A stretch of 61,820 nt of DNA from Bacteroidia bacterium (lineage in GTDB: Bacteria; Bacteroidota; Bacteroidia; NS11-12g; UBA9320). Positions 19,050 through 29,829 of this stretch are shown one piece after another. Both the position numbers and the translations under genes were made by a program. The stretch lies in contig JAFMCI010000007.1 in NCBI GenBank assembly GCA_017857855.1, forward strand, positions 1-61,820. Reading direction: 5' to 3'. Below the pieces are notes generated by a model, which made no database searches, had not been told where the DNA came from, and worked only from the letters and a program-made list of their open reading frames with translations. The stretch's first letter is position 1; each line of letters opens with the position of its first letter.

Positions 19050-19771
19050 CAAAACTGAGCGTTAATATTAATAAAATAGCAACCATTCGTAATGCACGAG
19101 GAGGAAACACCCCGAATGTAGTACAAGCGGCTATAGACATTGAAAATTTTGGTGCAGAAGGCATTACGGTGCATCCTAGACCAGACCAAAGACATATTAC
19201 ATTTAGAGACGCGTATGACTTAAAAAAAGTAGTTAAAACGGAATATAACATTGAAGGGTATCCGAGTGATGACTTCATAGAAATGGTGCTTAACATAAAG
19301 CCCCATCAAGTTACATTGGTTCCTGACAAGCCTGACGCTATTACGAGTAATGCAGGATGGGATTGCATTAAAGAGAGAGTACACCTAACGCCCATTATCA
19401 AGCAATTTAAAGAGCAGAATATTCGCGTTTCCGTTTTTCTAGACCCTGAAGTATCGCAAGTAGAGGCAGCTTTGGCGTGCGGTGCCGATCGCATTGAGTT
19501 ATACACCGAAGCATATGCTTCTGGTTTTTCACACGATAAAATAGCAGCGATAGCACCTTACAAAGCAACGGCACAACGGGCCACCGAATTAGGCATAGGT
19601 CTTAATGCAGGACATGATTTAAACTTAGAGAACTTAGCCTATTTTGTACACGAAATCCCAGAGATTTTGGAAGTATCTATTGGTCACGCCCTTATTTCTG
19701 ATGCACTTTATTACGGTTTAAATAACGTAGTACAGATGTATAAAAGTAAATTAACGAAACATTCCAGTTGA
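19046..19771 (+). CDS. pdxJ: Pyridoxine 5'-phosphate synthase
   Basis: A 241-residue PdxJ, full length. It condenses 3-amino-2-oxopropyl phosphate with deoxyxylulose 5-phosphate to make pyridoxine phosphate in the DXP-dependent vitamin B6 pathway. Signatures are 'LSVNINKIATIRNARGG', 'GITVHPRPDQRHI', 'VTLVPDKPDAITS' and 'RIELYTEAYASGF', which form the phosphate and substrate sites of this TIM barrel. The start overlaps the barrel gene by 4 bases (ATGA), so it is the last gene of that unit. No other B6 genes are in the window. Confidence 0.97.
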   Translation: MTKLSVNINKIATIRNARGGNTPNVVQAAIDIENFGAEGITVHPRPDQRHITFRDAYDLKKVVKTEYNIEGYPSDDFIEMVLNIKPHQVTLVPDKPDAITSNAGWDCIKERVHLTPIIKQFKEQNIRVSVFLDPEVSQVEAALACGADRIELYTEAYASGFSHDKIAAIAPYKATAQRATELGIGLNAGHDLNLENLAYFVHEIPEILEVSIGHALISDALYYGLNNVVQMYKSKLTKHSS

Positions 19772-19860
19772 GCTTTTTTGGATAGCTAAGCTCCCGATTC
19801 GTTCGAGAAAAGCATAAGACAAAACACTAAAATAACCTTATTTAGAACAGCTCTACATAG

Positions 19861-21413
<1,553 letters not shown>

Positions 21414-21414
<1 letters not shown>

Positions 21415-21644
21415 TGATCGTAGAAGTAATAACACCAGACAAGGTGCTATTCTCTGGCGAGGCGGTTTCGGTGAAATTGCCCGGCAGTGGGGGCTCCTTT
21501 GAAGCACTGGCTAATCACGCTCCACTTATATCCAGTTTGGATAAAGGGAAAGTAGTGGTTCGTACTACCGCTGGCGAGCAAACATTTGATGTAACCGGTG
21601 GGATAGTAGAAATACTAAACAACAAAGTGGTAGTTTTGGCATAA
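21414..21644 (+). CDS. atpC: ATP synthase F1 subunit epsilon, short form
   Basis: A 76-residue epsilon subunit containing only the N-terminal beta-sandwich: 'IVEVITPDKVLFSGEAVSVKLPG', 'LANHAPLIS', and 'GGIVEILNNKVVVLA' at the end. The C-terminal helical hairpin that inhibits ATPase activity in longer homologues is absent; short forms are typical of Bacteroidota. It overlaps atpD by one base and is followed by a strong terminator. Confidence 0.95.
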
Positions 21645-21670
21645 CGCCTGCTACTCAGTCCATATAATAT

Positions 21671-21696
21671 AAAGGCTCTACGATGGTAGAGCCTTT
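21671..21696 (+). terminator. Terminator after atpDC
   Basis: A perfect 11-base stem, AAAGGCTCTAC (21671-21681) with GTAGAGCCTTT (21686-21696), a 4-base loop GATG, then a T-rich stretch. It lies 26 bases after the atpC stop. The flanking A and T runs could let it act in both directions, also ending the minus-strand SirB1-like gene. Confidence 0.85.
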
Positions 21697-21732
21697 ATTG
21701 TTTTATCTCATTTTATAATTTTTTTTGATGCG

Positions 21733-22644
21733 TTAGGCTTCTTTATTACTAAATAAAATAGCAACGAGCTGAGATACCAATTCTAATTTGCTCGTATTAT
21801 TTTCAGCAGCATAGGAAGTTTCTAAGTTCCTTAAGATACGCAGCAAGATATCTTTATTACTGCATGTTTTAAAGTATTCCCCGTTGGGCTCAATTTTGAG
21901 TTGTTGCAAAAACTGAATGATATTATCCTTATTGAAAATAATGCCTTTATTAAATGGATTTATATAAAACATAATTTCACTGCCTGAGCCGTCCAACAAC
22001 GATGAAGCGTCGTTAAACTTTAACAAAGGCATCCAATCGAATTCATTTACATATCCCAAAATAAAATGCTGGGGAAGATTAACCCCATATATAGGGATAT
22101 TAAGCCGTTGCGCCACTATTATATATAGTACTGACAAAGAAATAGGATTGCCTTTTTTACGCTCTAAAACAGATGATATAAACGAATTCTTACTACTATG
22201 GTAGCTCTCCGTATCTCCGCTAAAGCCGTGAACATCGAAAAATATTTGATTTAATATTTTAACCTTTTCAAATGAAGTGAGATCATAATTAAGTTCTAAC
22301 CAAGCATCCAGTTTAATTTTATCAATTTGATTTTCTATTAATTGTCTGTCCAGATTTGGATTTGCAATTTGATCAATAATGAGAACGCCTTCGAGTAAAT
22401 CTTGGGTTTCGGTAGCTTCCCAAATACGCAAGCTTTGTAACAATGATTGCTGATTTATCTTTTTAATAAGCAACACCATTCGTTCTTGCACGATTACGTT
22501 TGGTTCATCAGACCAATATTTTTCTAAGAGAGAAAGCGCATCCATACCCATCAGTGTTATTTGATTTTCTATGTGTTCTACTACACGCTCATCAGAGTCG
22601 TCTAGTAAATACAGCATGGATTGAAATTCTTTCTCGTTCATCAT
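21733..22644 (-). CDS. SirB1/transglutaminase-like family protein
   Basis: A 303-residue cytoplasmic protein. The middle part (about 145-215) carries the SirB1-type core: 'VLERKKGNPISLSVLYIIVAQ', 'RLNIPIYGVNLPQHFILGY'. The position of the transglutaminase catalytic Cys holds Ser/Leu, as usual in this family, so it is unlikely to be a transglutaminase enzyme. The N-terminal 120 residues are helical ('YLLDDSDERVVEHIENQI') and look like HEAT-type repeats. Role unknown. A TATCTTTG box lies 13 bases before the ATG. Confidence 0.85.
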   Translation of the reverse strand: MMNEKEFQSMLYLLDDSDERVVEHIENQITLMGMDALSLLEKYWSDEPNVIVQERMVLLIKKINQQSLLQSLRIWEATETQDLLEGVLIIDQIANPNLDRQLIENQIDKIKLDAWLELNYDLTSFEKVKILNQIFFDVHGFSGDTESYHSSKNSFISSVLERKKGNPISLSVLYIIVAQRLNIPIYGVNLPQHFILGYVNEFDWMPLLKFNDASSLLDGSGSEIMFYINPFNKGIIFNKDNIIQFLQQLKIEPNGEYFKTCSNKDILLRILRNLETSYAAENNTSKLELVSQLVAILFSNKEA

Positions 22645-22657
22645 CTTAATCGCAAAT

Positions 22658-22686
22658 CAAAGATAAATAACCAAAGCAAAAGCAAA
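22658..22686 (-). promoter_or_regulatory. Promoter for the SirB1-like gene
   Basis: On the minus strand, TTTG (22683-22686), a 17-base spacer, then TATCTTTG (22658-22665). The ATG follows after 13 bases, giving a leader of only about 8 bases. Confidence 0.5.
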
Positions 22687-22805
22687 ATAGGACCACTACT
22701 AAGAGTGTAAAGTATAGTGTACGGGTTTATTAAAAACGCCTTAAACGGCCGCTCAAAGCATCGGTTTAAATTAAAAATATTTAATACCAGCTACTTGCGA
22801 TGCTT

Positions 22806-25118
22806 CTATTTTTTCTTAGCAGGCGGTTTTCGTCCTTTAGCTGGCTGATTAGCCATAATATGTGTAACCTCTTCAAAGGTAAGTTTTGCAGGATCTTCCA
22901 AATCTTTGGGAAGTTTAAAATTTTCTTTTCCTGATTTGATATAAGGGCCCCATCTTCCATTTAGTATCTGGACGTTGGCATCTTCTTCAAAGATTTTGAT
23001 TAGTTTATTAGCGTCTGATTCTCTTTTAGCAAGGATTAACTCAATAGCCCTGTCTAAGTTTATTTCCATTACATCATCTTCTTTTGGAATAGAAACGAAC
23101 ATTTTAAGATGCTGAACATAAGGACCAAATCGCCCAATATTTGCTTTTACCACTTTTTCTTCAAAATCTCCTAAAACTCTTGGCATTTTGAATAAATCAA
23201 GCGCTTCATCCAGCGTTATACTATCTATATTTTGCCCCTTGCTCAAGCTAGCAAATTGCGGCTTTTCTTCATCATCCTGTTCGCCAATTTGAACCATAGG
23301 TCCAAATCTACCTATACGCGCTATGATAGGTTTACCTGATTTAGGATCAACTCCTAAGGCTCTTTCACCTGTCGCTCTTTCGGCAGTTTCCATGGTTTTC
23401 TCTACTTCCTTACTAAAAGGCTTATAAAAATCATCGATCATTTTTGACCAATTCACGACACCATTGGCTATTTCATCAAATTCCTTTTCTACGGACGCGG
23501 TAAAACCGTAATCCATAATATCTGCAAAATGCTCTACTAGAAACTCGGTTACTACTTTCCCAATATCACTTGGATGCATCTTATTCTTGTCTGCACCATA
23601 ATTTTCAGAAAATGTTTCTACCTTGATAACATCATTTTTAAGCGACAATAATTCATACTTTCTTGTTTTGCCTTCGATATCATCCTTTACCACATAACCT
23701 CGTTTTTGAACCGTACTGATAGTTGGTGCATACGTACTTGGTCTACCTATTCCTAGCTCTTCTAGTCTTTTAACCAAACTTGCTTCCGTATACCGTGGTG
23801 CGGGTCTTGTGTATCGCTGTGTAGCCGTAATTTCTTCTACTGGGAGAATTTCTCCGACAGTTACTTTAGGTAGCAATCCACTTTGCTCATCATCGTCTTC
23901 ATCATCTGTTCCTTCCAAATAAACTTTCAAGAAACCGTCAAATTTGATTACCTCACCTTTGGCTTTAAAGACGTCAGCATTTTTATTATTTTCAATATCA
24001 ATGGTGGTACGCTCTAATTGCGCATCTGTCATTTGTGAAGCGATAGAACGTTTCCATATCAGCTGGTACAAGCGATGTTGACCGTCGTCGTCTCCAGCAT
24101 CACTTACATTAAAATCCGTCGGTCTTATTGCCTCGTGTGCTTCTTGAGCGCTGGCATTTTTAGTAGCATATTTACGGGTATGGCTATATTCCGAACCGTA
24201 GTCTTTAGTAATAGTATCTTTAGCACTTGCCAAAGCAAATTCTGATAAATTTACAGAATCTGTTCTCATGTAGGTTATGTGACCGTTTTCATACAATCGC
24301 TGTGCTAGCAACATTGTTTTTGACACGTTAAAACCTAACTTTCTACTCGCTTCTTGCTGCAAAGTTGACGTAGTGAATGGCGCGGCGGGGGTACGTTTAC
24401 CTGGCTGTACCTTAACATCTCCTACTTTAAAGGTAGCTCCTTGGCAGGAGGTTAAGAATGCATTAGCCTCCTCAAACGTTTCTGGTCTTTTACTCAGTTC
24501 TGCCCTAATATTTTTCTTAGATGCTAAAAAATCACCTTGTATTTTAAAAGCAGAAGACGATGTAAATGCTGAAATTTCTTTTTCTCGTTCGACAATCAGT
24601 CTAACCGCCACACTTTGTACTCTTCCTGCGCTCAAACTTGGCTTCACTTTACGCCACAACACAGGAGACAACTGAAACCCAACTAATCTATCTAAAACCC
24701 TACGTGCTTGTTGCGCATTGACTAGATTTTCATCAATCATTCGAGGATTATCAATCGCATTTAAAATAGCCGTTTTGGTAATCTCATGAAATACAATACG
24801 TTTGGTATTACTTGCCTTTAAATTTAGCACTTCTGACAAGTGCCAAGAAATAGCTTCTCCCTCGCGGTCCTCGTCCGATGCTAACCACACCATATCAGAC
24901 TCCTTTGCTAATTTTTTTAGCTCGGCTACTATTTTCTTTTTATCTGGAGATATAATATAATTTGGCAAATAGCCTTTTTCTATATCTATAGCTCCATCAC
25001 CTTTAGCTAGGTCACGTATATGACCGAAACTAGATTTAACTGTAAAATCTTTGCCTAAATATTTTTCTATGGTTTTGGCTTTGGCGGGGGACTCTACTAT
25101 AACTAGGTTTTTTGACAT
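22806..25118 (-). CDS. topA: DNA topoisomerase I
   Basis: A 770-residue type IA topoisomerase that relaxes negative supercoils. The Toprim domain is at the N-terminus: 'NLVIVESPAKAKTIEKYLG' with Glu9, and 'WLASDEDREGEAI' (metal-binding acidic cluster, about 79-90). The active-site Tyr283 is in 'HITYMRTDS'. The C-terminal third lacks Cys4 zinc fingers and instead has repeats of the form 'GRFGPMVQIG', 'GRFGPYVQHL', 'GRWGPYIKSG', followed by a Lys-rich tail 'KGRKPPAKKK'. Its ATG overlaps the stop of the upstream M43 protease gene by one base (TAATG), an odd pairing. Confidence 0.97.
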   Translation of the reverse strand: MSKNLVIVESPAKAKTIEKYLGKDFTVKSSFGHIRDLAKGDGAIDIEKGYLPNYIISPDKKKIVAELKKLAKESDMVWLASDEDREGEAISWHLSEVLNLKASNTKRIVFHEITKTAILNAIDNPRMIDENLVNAQQARRVLDRLVGFQLSPVLWRKVKPSLSAGRVQSVAVRLIVEREKEISAFTSSSAFKIQGDFLASKKNIRAELSKRPETFEEANAFLTSCQGATFKVGDVKVQPGKRTPAAPFTTSTLQQEASRKLGFNVSKTMLLAQRLYENGHITYMRTDSVNLSEFALASAKDTITKDYGSEYSHTRKYATKNASAQEAHEAIRPTDFNVSDAGDDDGQHRLYQLIWKRSIASQMTDAQLERTTIDIENNKNADVFKAKGEVIKFDGFLKVYLEGTDDEDDDEQSGLLPKVTVGEILPVEEITATQRYTRPAPRYTEASLVKRLEELGIGRPSTYAPTISTVQKRGYVVKDDIEGKTRKYELLSLKNDVIKVETFSENYGADKNKMHPSDIGKVVTEFLVEHFADIMDYGFTASVEKEFDEIANGVVNWSKMIDDFYKPFSKEVEKTMETAERATGERALGVDPKSGKPIIARIGRFGPMVQIGEQDDEEKPQFASLSKGQNIDSITLDEALDLFKMPRVLGDFEEKVVKANIGRFGPYVQHLKMFVSIPKEDDVMEINLDRAIELILAKRESDANKLIKIFEEDANVQILNGRWGPYIKSGKENFKLPKDLEDPAKLTFEEVTHIMANQPAKGRKPPAKKK

Positions 25119-27190
25119 TATTTGCTGATTATCAATTTCTTAGACCATATTTTACCGTCGGCATTAACACGAACTGCATATACACCGTTGGTAAGATCAG
25201 TTGTATTTATGTAAGGGCTGCTTGGATCTAAATTTTGCTGCAAAAGTAATCTACCTGTGATATCTACAATAGAAACCACTGCATCATTTGCATTTGCTAT
25301 CATTTTTATATAAATAGAATTTTGCGCAGGATTAGGTATTAAGGCGAAATTAAGGTCGTTTTGGTAACTGGGAACAGACAGTGCATAAGAACCTATGTTA
25401 ATATCATCAAAAAACACAGAATTCCCAGACTTGCTAATTACATCAAACTTAAGAATTAGATTATCGCTACTTGCAAAATCAGACAAATCTAATTCAGTTG
25501 CACCCCAGTCTGAAGCATTGGTTGGAACCCAATTGGGAGAAATAGCAGATGTAGCCAAGTTATCTCCATTTACCACCTTAAGATTTCTCCAAGTCAAGCC
25601 ACAATCAGTGGATGTCCAAATTTGAAGTACTTCTGAAGTGATATTATCTCTTCTTGCGTAAGCCCACTTATAATGCAGTGAAACTGGTCCTGTATGCGTG
25701 GTCATATCGACTGGAGGCATAATAGCTGAAAATCGCTGAGAAGCAGGACCATTAGCGTCCGTTCTCATTTCTAAACACTCACTACCACTATACCCTCTTT
25801 GTGTATTCCGTTTCCATCCATAACTATTATAATCTGTTTGCAGACTCCAATTGCTGGTTGACGTCACCGCAGAAAAATCTTGACCATAGGGTGCCTTATT
25901 CCCTGCTATTGCGGGAAGTACATTTATAAAAAGAGCTTTTGTTACTTTATTAGAGCCAAATGAATTACTGGCTTCTAGCTCTACTTTATATACCCCTGGC
26001 GTATTGTAAACTACATTAGGATCGGTAAAAGTAGAAACCGACGGTGTTCCCCCTTCAAATGTCCAAACTCTATCTGTTATTGTACCATTATAGCTCAAAT
26101 CCTTAAAATTAATACTACCGCCTGCACATATTGTTTGACTTGGCGAGTCATACCAAAAATCTGCAATTGGGGCACAACTAGGTGTTGTATTAATTCCTGT
26201 CGCAGTTGCTGTTGCTAAAGATATATTGGTAGCTCTACCCTGTGATATACTGCCTAAAAAGCCATCCACACGCGTTTTTTGACCTGTCGAAAACATATTC
26301 ATGCAAGCTCCATTAGCGTAATCCATAAAATTTTCAACGTTATCTATTTCGTTTGGATTATCGTTTGAACACGTATTTGGATTGCTAATTGCCGTACAAC
26401 CATATGAAGGCGCAGCGACAGGAGGCGTATCGCTTACTCTATCATTTTGACTGCTGCATGCACCTTGAAAGGGATGATACAACCCCAACCAATGTCCTAT
26501 TTCGTGCGTCAGCGTTCTGCCTGCATCTCCAGCATTTGCTGTTCCGATGGTACCCACCCTATCATGAATCATTACTACTCCATCCGTAGCGGCGTTATCA
26601 CCAGGAAATTGAGCATAACCTAAAATTGTACCTGTAGTACTGGAGCTTACAATTTTGGTCACTACCCAAATATTTAAGTATTTGTTTCTATCCCAAGGCT
26701 TTACTGCATCCTTTACTTCTTCATTATTATCCTCAAAATTTTCAAAGGTATTCACAGCATCATAAGTTCTTGTGATGCCTTCTGTACAAGAGCCATCTGG
26801 AGCAATACGTGCTAACTTGAACTCTAAGTCCATATTCGCAGCTCTGCTTGTAAAAAAACTTCGGGTTTTAGACTTATCACTATTCAAACGCTGAAAATCT
26901 TCGTTCAAGATGCGAAGCTGGTCTTCTATTTGTGCTTTTGAGATGTTTTCAGGACCGTAAGAGTGCACTATATGAAAAACTACAGGTATCACTCGTGTAG
27001 CTTTTTTTGTTTTTGGATCAATAGATGTTTCGAACTCAAAATCTAGATTACGTTCGATATAATCAGCAAAGCTCTCTCCATTTTGAAGCTTATTTTCCAA
27101 TAATCGTCTATTGTATTCATCTGTTCCGCATTGTGCAGAAACAGTTTGTGATATTATTAAGGTTAAGAATAGATAAAGTATTTTTTTCAT
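25118..27190 (-). CDS. Secreted M43 (pappalysin-type) metalloprotease with PKD and T9SS sorting domain
   Basis: A 690-residue secreted protease. Signal peptide 1-19 ('LTLIISQTVSAQ'), a propeptide, then the M43 catalytic domain (about 65-320). The zinc motif is 'LTHEIGHWLGLYHPF' with His229, His233 and His239, and the Met-turn is 'NFMDYANGACMNMFS'. A PKD domain follows (about 345-425), then a jelly-roll segment resembling MAM or cleaved-adhesin domains (about 440-600), and a C-terminal type A sorting domain with 'FALIPNPAQNSIYIKM', 'VSIVDITGRLL' and 'YAVRVNADGKIWSKKLIISK'. T9SS export is thus likely. It sits directly upstream of topA with one base of overlap. Confidence 0.93.
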   Translation of the reverse strand: MKKILYLFLTLIISQTVSAQCGTDEYNRRLLENKLQNGESFADYIERNLDFEFETSIDPKTKKATRVIPVVFHIVHSYGPENISKAQIEDQLRILNEDFQRLNSDKSKTRSFFTSRAANMDLEFKLARIAPDGSCTEGITRTYDAVNTFENFEDNNEEVKDAVKPWDRNKYLNIWVVTKIVSSSTTGTILGYAQFPGDNAATDGVVMIHDRVGTIGTANAGDAGRTLTHEIGHWLGLYHPFQGACSSQNDRVSDTPPVAAPSYGCTAISNPNTCSNDNPNEIDNVENFMDYANGACMNMFSTGQKTRVDGFLGSISQGRATNISLATATATGINTTPSCAPIADFWYDSPSQTICAGGSINFKDLSYNGTITDRVWTFEGGTPSVSTFTDPNVVYNTPGVYKVELEASNSFGSNKVTKALFINVLPAIAGNKAPYGQDFSAVTSTSNWSLQTDYNSYGWKRNTQRGYSGSECLEMRTDANGPASQRFSAIMPPVDMTTHTGPVSLHYKWAYARRDNITSEVLQIWTSTDCGLTWRNLKVVNGDNLATSAISPNWVPTNASDWGATELDLSDFASSDNLILKFDVISKSGNSVFFDDINIGSYALSVPSYQNDLNFALIPNPAQNSIYIKMIANANDAVVSIVDITGRLLLQQNLDPSSPYINTTDLTNGVYAVRVNADGKIWSKKLIISK

Positions 27191-27294
27191 TTTTTTTTAA
27201 TTATTGCAAATAGAACTCTAATCTCAAACTTTTTACCTCTACCAAAGACATTTTATAGTAATGATTAAAGTTTGGTTGAATTATAAATAAAGAG

Positions 27295-28701
27295 TTAATG
27301 TATTTCTTCTATGTTTTCTGTTTCAGAAATAATTACGCTTACAGCAGCATCTCCTGTAACATTTACAACGGTACGGCACATGTCCAGTATTCTATCTACC
27401 GGAAGAATAATTGCAATCCATGCAGGATTTAATCCTACACTCTCAAGTACCACAATCATAAGTACCAGGCCAGCACTAGGTACGGCAGCGGCTCCTATAC
27501 TTGCCAAAGTAGCTGTGAGTACTATCACCATTTGTTGTGTAAAATCTAGATCTATCATATGAAACTGTGCAAGTGCTACAACAGCGACTGCTTGATAAAG
27601 GCTTGTGCCATCCATATTGACTGTTGCTCCTATCGGCAATACAAAGCTTGTAATGCTCTTAGGTACTTTCAAATTATCATGTACACAATCCATGGTTACT
27701 GGCAATGTAGCCATACTGCTACTGGTAGAAAATGCAGTAAGTTGTGCTTCACTCATTCCTTTAATGAATGTGCCAAACTTCATACCTTTTGCAAATAGAT
27801 GGATCAATAACGGATACAAGCCAAATGCAACTGCAACTAATGCCACAATTAACACCCAAGAATAATTCATTAAGAACACCAATTGCTCTTGTAACTTAGC
27901 TAAATCTTTACCCGCGGAAGCGACCAAACTACCTGCCATAAGCGCAAAAACAAAAAAGGGCATTATCTTGATAACGGCGTTTATCATTCCTATAAAAACT
28001 TCATTAAGTCCATTGACGAGTTTAGCCACAGGCTTCCTATCTTTTTTACCTATTTGCATTAGAATTACGCCAAAGAAAATGGAAAAGAAAATTACTTGAA
28101 GCATATTAGCTGATAGCAATGCATCAAAAATGTTACTTGGGAAAATATCAACTATCTTATCCAGAGGACCTCTCTTTTTTTCGGCCATCGCTTTGGCTAA
28201 TTTATCTGCAGTTGTTTCATCCATTTCTTGGATAGAAAGACGATTACGCACAGATGCTACTAATTGTGCATTTTCTGGCTTACTTATTTCATGTACATCA
28301 TCGAGCTGAGGCACATTTGGATGTTCACTTCTCCAAAGCTCGTATTCTACCCGTTTTTCTAGCCTAGATGCATCCGACGGGAAATTCCCTGGCTTTATTA
28401 TATTGACGAATAGTAATCCAATGAGTATAGCTGTGATGGTAGTTGCTAAATAAATACTCAACGTTTTTACCCCTACACGTCCTAATTGTCGGATATTTTT
28501 TAAGCTGCTGATTCCTGAAATAATGGAAAAGAGTACCATCGGAACCGCTATTAGCTTAAGTACATTTATAAATATGGTGCCAAATGGAGCAATATAGTCT
28601 GCGGTAAATTGTACCCAACCTTGTTGAACTGCTATTACAGAATATATGATCCCAATTATGAGCGCAATAATTACCTGCCAATGCAAGGCTATCTTTTTCA
28701 T
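27295..28701 (-). CDS. Dicarboxylate/amino acid:cation symporter (DAACS family)
   Basis: A 468-residue inner-membrane sodium- or proton-coupled carrier of the GltP/DctA family. Eight or so membrane segments are visible. The family signatures are the serine-rich hairpin 'AFSTSSSMATLPVTM' (HP1), 'LPIGATVNMDGTSLYQAVAV' (TM7 with the NMDG motif), HP2 'AAAVPSAGLVLMIVVLESV', and TM8 'DRILDMCRTVVNVTGDA'. A charged insert (about 120-190) between TM3 and TM4 is longer than in GltP. Substrate probably glutamate, aspartate or C4-dicarboxylates; the exact one cannot be told. The gene stands alone. Confidence 0.93.
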   Translation of the reverse strand: MKKIALHWQVIIALIIGIIYSVIAVQQGWVQFTADYIAPFGTIFINVLKLIAVPMVLFSIISGISSLKNIRQLGRVGVKTLSIYLATTITAILIGLLFVNIIKPGNFPSDASRLEKRVEYELWRSEHPNVPQLDDVHEISKPENAQLVASVRNRLSIQEMDETTADKLAKAMAEKKRGPLDKIVDIFPSNIFDALLSANMLQVIFFSIFFGVILMQIGKKDRKPVAKLVNGLNEVFIGMINAVIKIMPFFVFALMAGSLVASAGKDLAKLQEQLVFLMNYSWVLIVALVAVAFGLYPLLIHLFAKGMKFGTFIKGMSEAQLTAFSTSSSMATLPVTMDCVHDNLKVPKSITSFVLPIGATVNMDGTSLYQAVAVVALAQFHMIDLDFTQQMVIVLTATLASIGAAAVPSAGLVLMIVVLESVGLNPAWIAIILPVDRILDMCRTVVNVTGDAAVSVIISETENIEEIH

Positions 28702-28858
28702 AGGGTCAAATCAACGTATTTTTTTTCAATAAACAGATAAATGGGAAAATGTAACTCGCCTGAGTATATACATTTTTTATCTAGTTAGCGCACAGCTAAA
28801 CTATCATCCAATCAACGTTCTATCTAAAATAGAATATTTTATAATCTGCTAAGACTTG

Positions 28859-29683
28859 CTAATCCAAAAAACGAACTACATCATTGACCACGCTAATATC
28901 GCGCAGTTTATGACCTAAACCATTCGTAGTAATTAGTTCACTATTTGGCCATAATTGATTCACTCGAACCGCATGTGCATATGGCGCTTCTTTATCTCCA
29001 GTATCATGTATAATGAGTGCCTGTGAAGTTTGAGAAGGGGCAAATCGTATGGTAGAGTAATAACTTGGGTCTAATCCTGCGTATTCTGCAAAATAGGATT
29101 TCAAATTCGCCTTAACACGCGGCAATGTTTTCAGCACACGCGCATACTCATCAACAAACTCAGTCGCTTCACCAGGTGTGCCCAGAAGCGCTACCTTCTT
29201 TACTGCCAATTCTGGTTTCTCATAAAAGAGACACATGGTGGCGAAGGCACCCAAACTATGAGCAAGTATATAGGTGACCGAATAGGTTTCTAATAACAAT
29301 TCTATCAGTCTCGCATAAATAGGCACGTTGAATATTTGACCTTCCGATTTACCATGTGCTGGCGCATCAATGGCAATAACGGTATATTTTTCTTTGTCAA
29401 AAGCTTCCACAAACTTTTTCCAACGATAACTTTGACTCTGCCAACCATGTAAACACAAGATTGTTTGCGGTCCACTTCCCCACGAAAAACAGGCGATTTT
29501 CTTTCCTTCAAACTGAATAAAAGACTGTTTACTTGTTTCTAAAAACTTAGCTTGAGATGGTTTTAACTTGACTGGGAATGGGTAGCAAAACAATAAAAAA
29601 GCATGCCTCCCTCCTATCCTTTTAGAAACCAGGTTAATAAAATTAAGGTACGCCCCAAGGAGAAGAATAATCGCTTTTTGCAT
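28859..29683 (-). CDS. Alpha/beta hydrolase
   Basis: A 274-residue alpha/beta-hydrolase fold protein. The nucleophile is Ser143 in 'LAHSLGAFATM', the oxyanion loop is 'LCLHGWQSQSYRW', the acid is the Asp in 'HDTGDKEAP' and the base is the His in 'GLGHKLRD'. The first 25 or so residues ('AIILLLGAYLNFINLVSKR') are hydrophobic and may tether it to the membrane. It could be an esterase or lipase-like enzyme; substrate unknown. The gene stands alone between the symporter and the aro operon. Confidence 0.88.
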   Translation of the reverse strand: MQKAIILLLGAYLNFINLVSKRIGGRHAFLLFCYPFPVKLKPSQAKFLETSKQSFIQFEGKKIACFSWGSGPQTILCLHGWQSQSYRWKKFVEAFDKEKYTVIAIDAPAHGKSEGQIFNVPIYARLIELLLETYSVTYILAHSLGAFATMCLFYEKPELAVKKVALLGTPGEATEFVDEYARVLKTLPRVKANLKSYFAEYAGLDPSYYSTIRFAPSQTSQALIIHDTGDKEAPYAHAVRVNQLWPNSELITTNGLGHKLRDISVVNDVVRFLD

Positions 29684-29755
29684 TCAGAGTGCAATGTTAA
29701 TGCTAAAAAGGAATGGAATATATTTAAACCGATGAAGTTGAAGCATTAAGACACT

Positions 29756-29787
29756 AAAAACCAGTGTCCCCTGGGGCACTGTTTTAG
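29756..29787 (-). terminator. Terminator after aroBAC
   Basis: A stem of 8 pairs, CAGTGTCC (29762-29769) with GGGCACTG (29774-29781), one of them a G-T pair, and loop CCTG. On the minus strand it is followed by a T run (complement of the A run at 29756-29760). It lies 49 bases after the aroC stop. Confidence 0.7.
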
Positions 29788-29829
29788 GAACGTCAAAACA
29801 AGCAAAACATTTCTTGAAAATTGCTCACT

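Noticed and set aside
27311-27865. Plus-strand open frames inside the symporter gene
   Set aside because: Antisense shadows of a well-supported membrane protein gene; no promoter or family signal.
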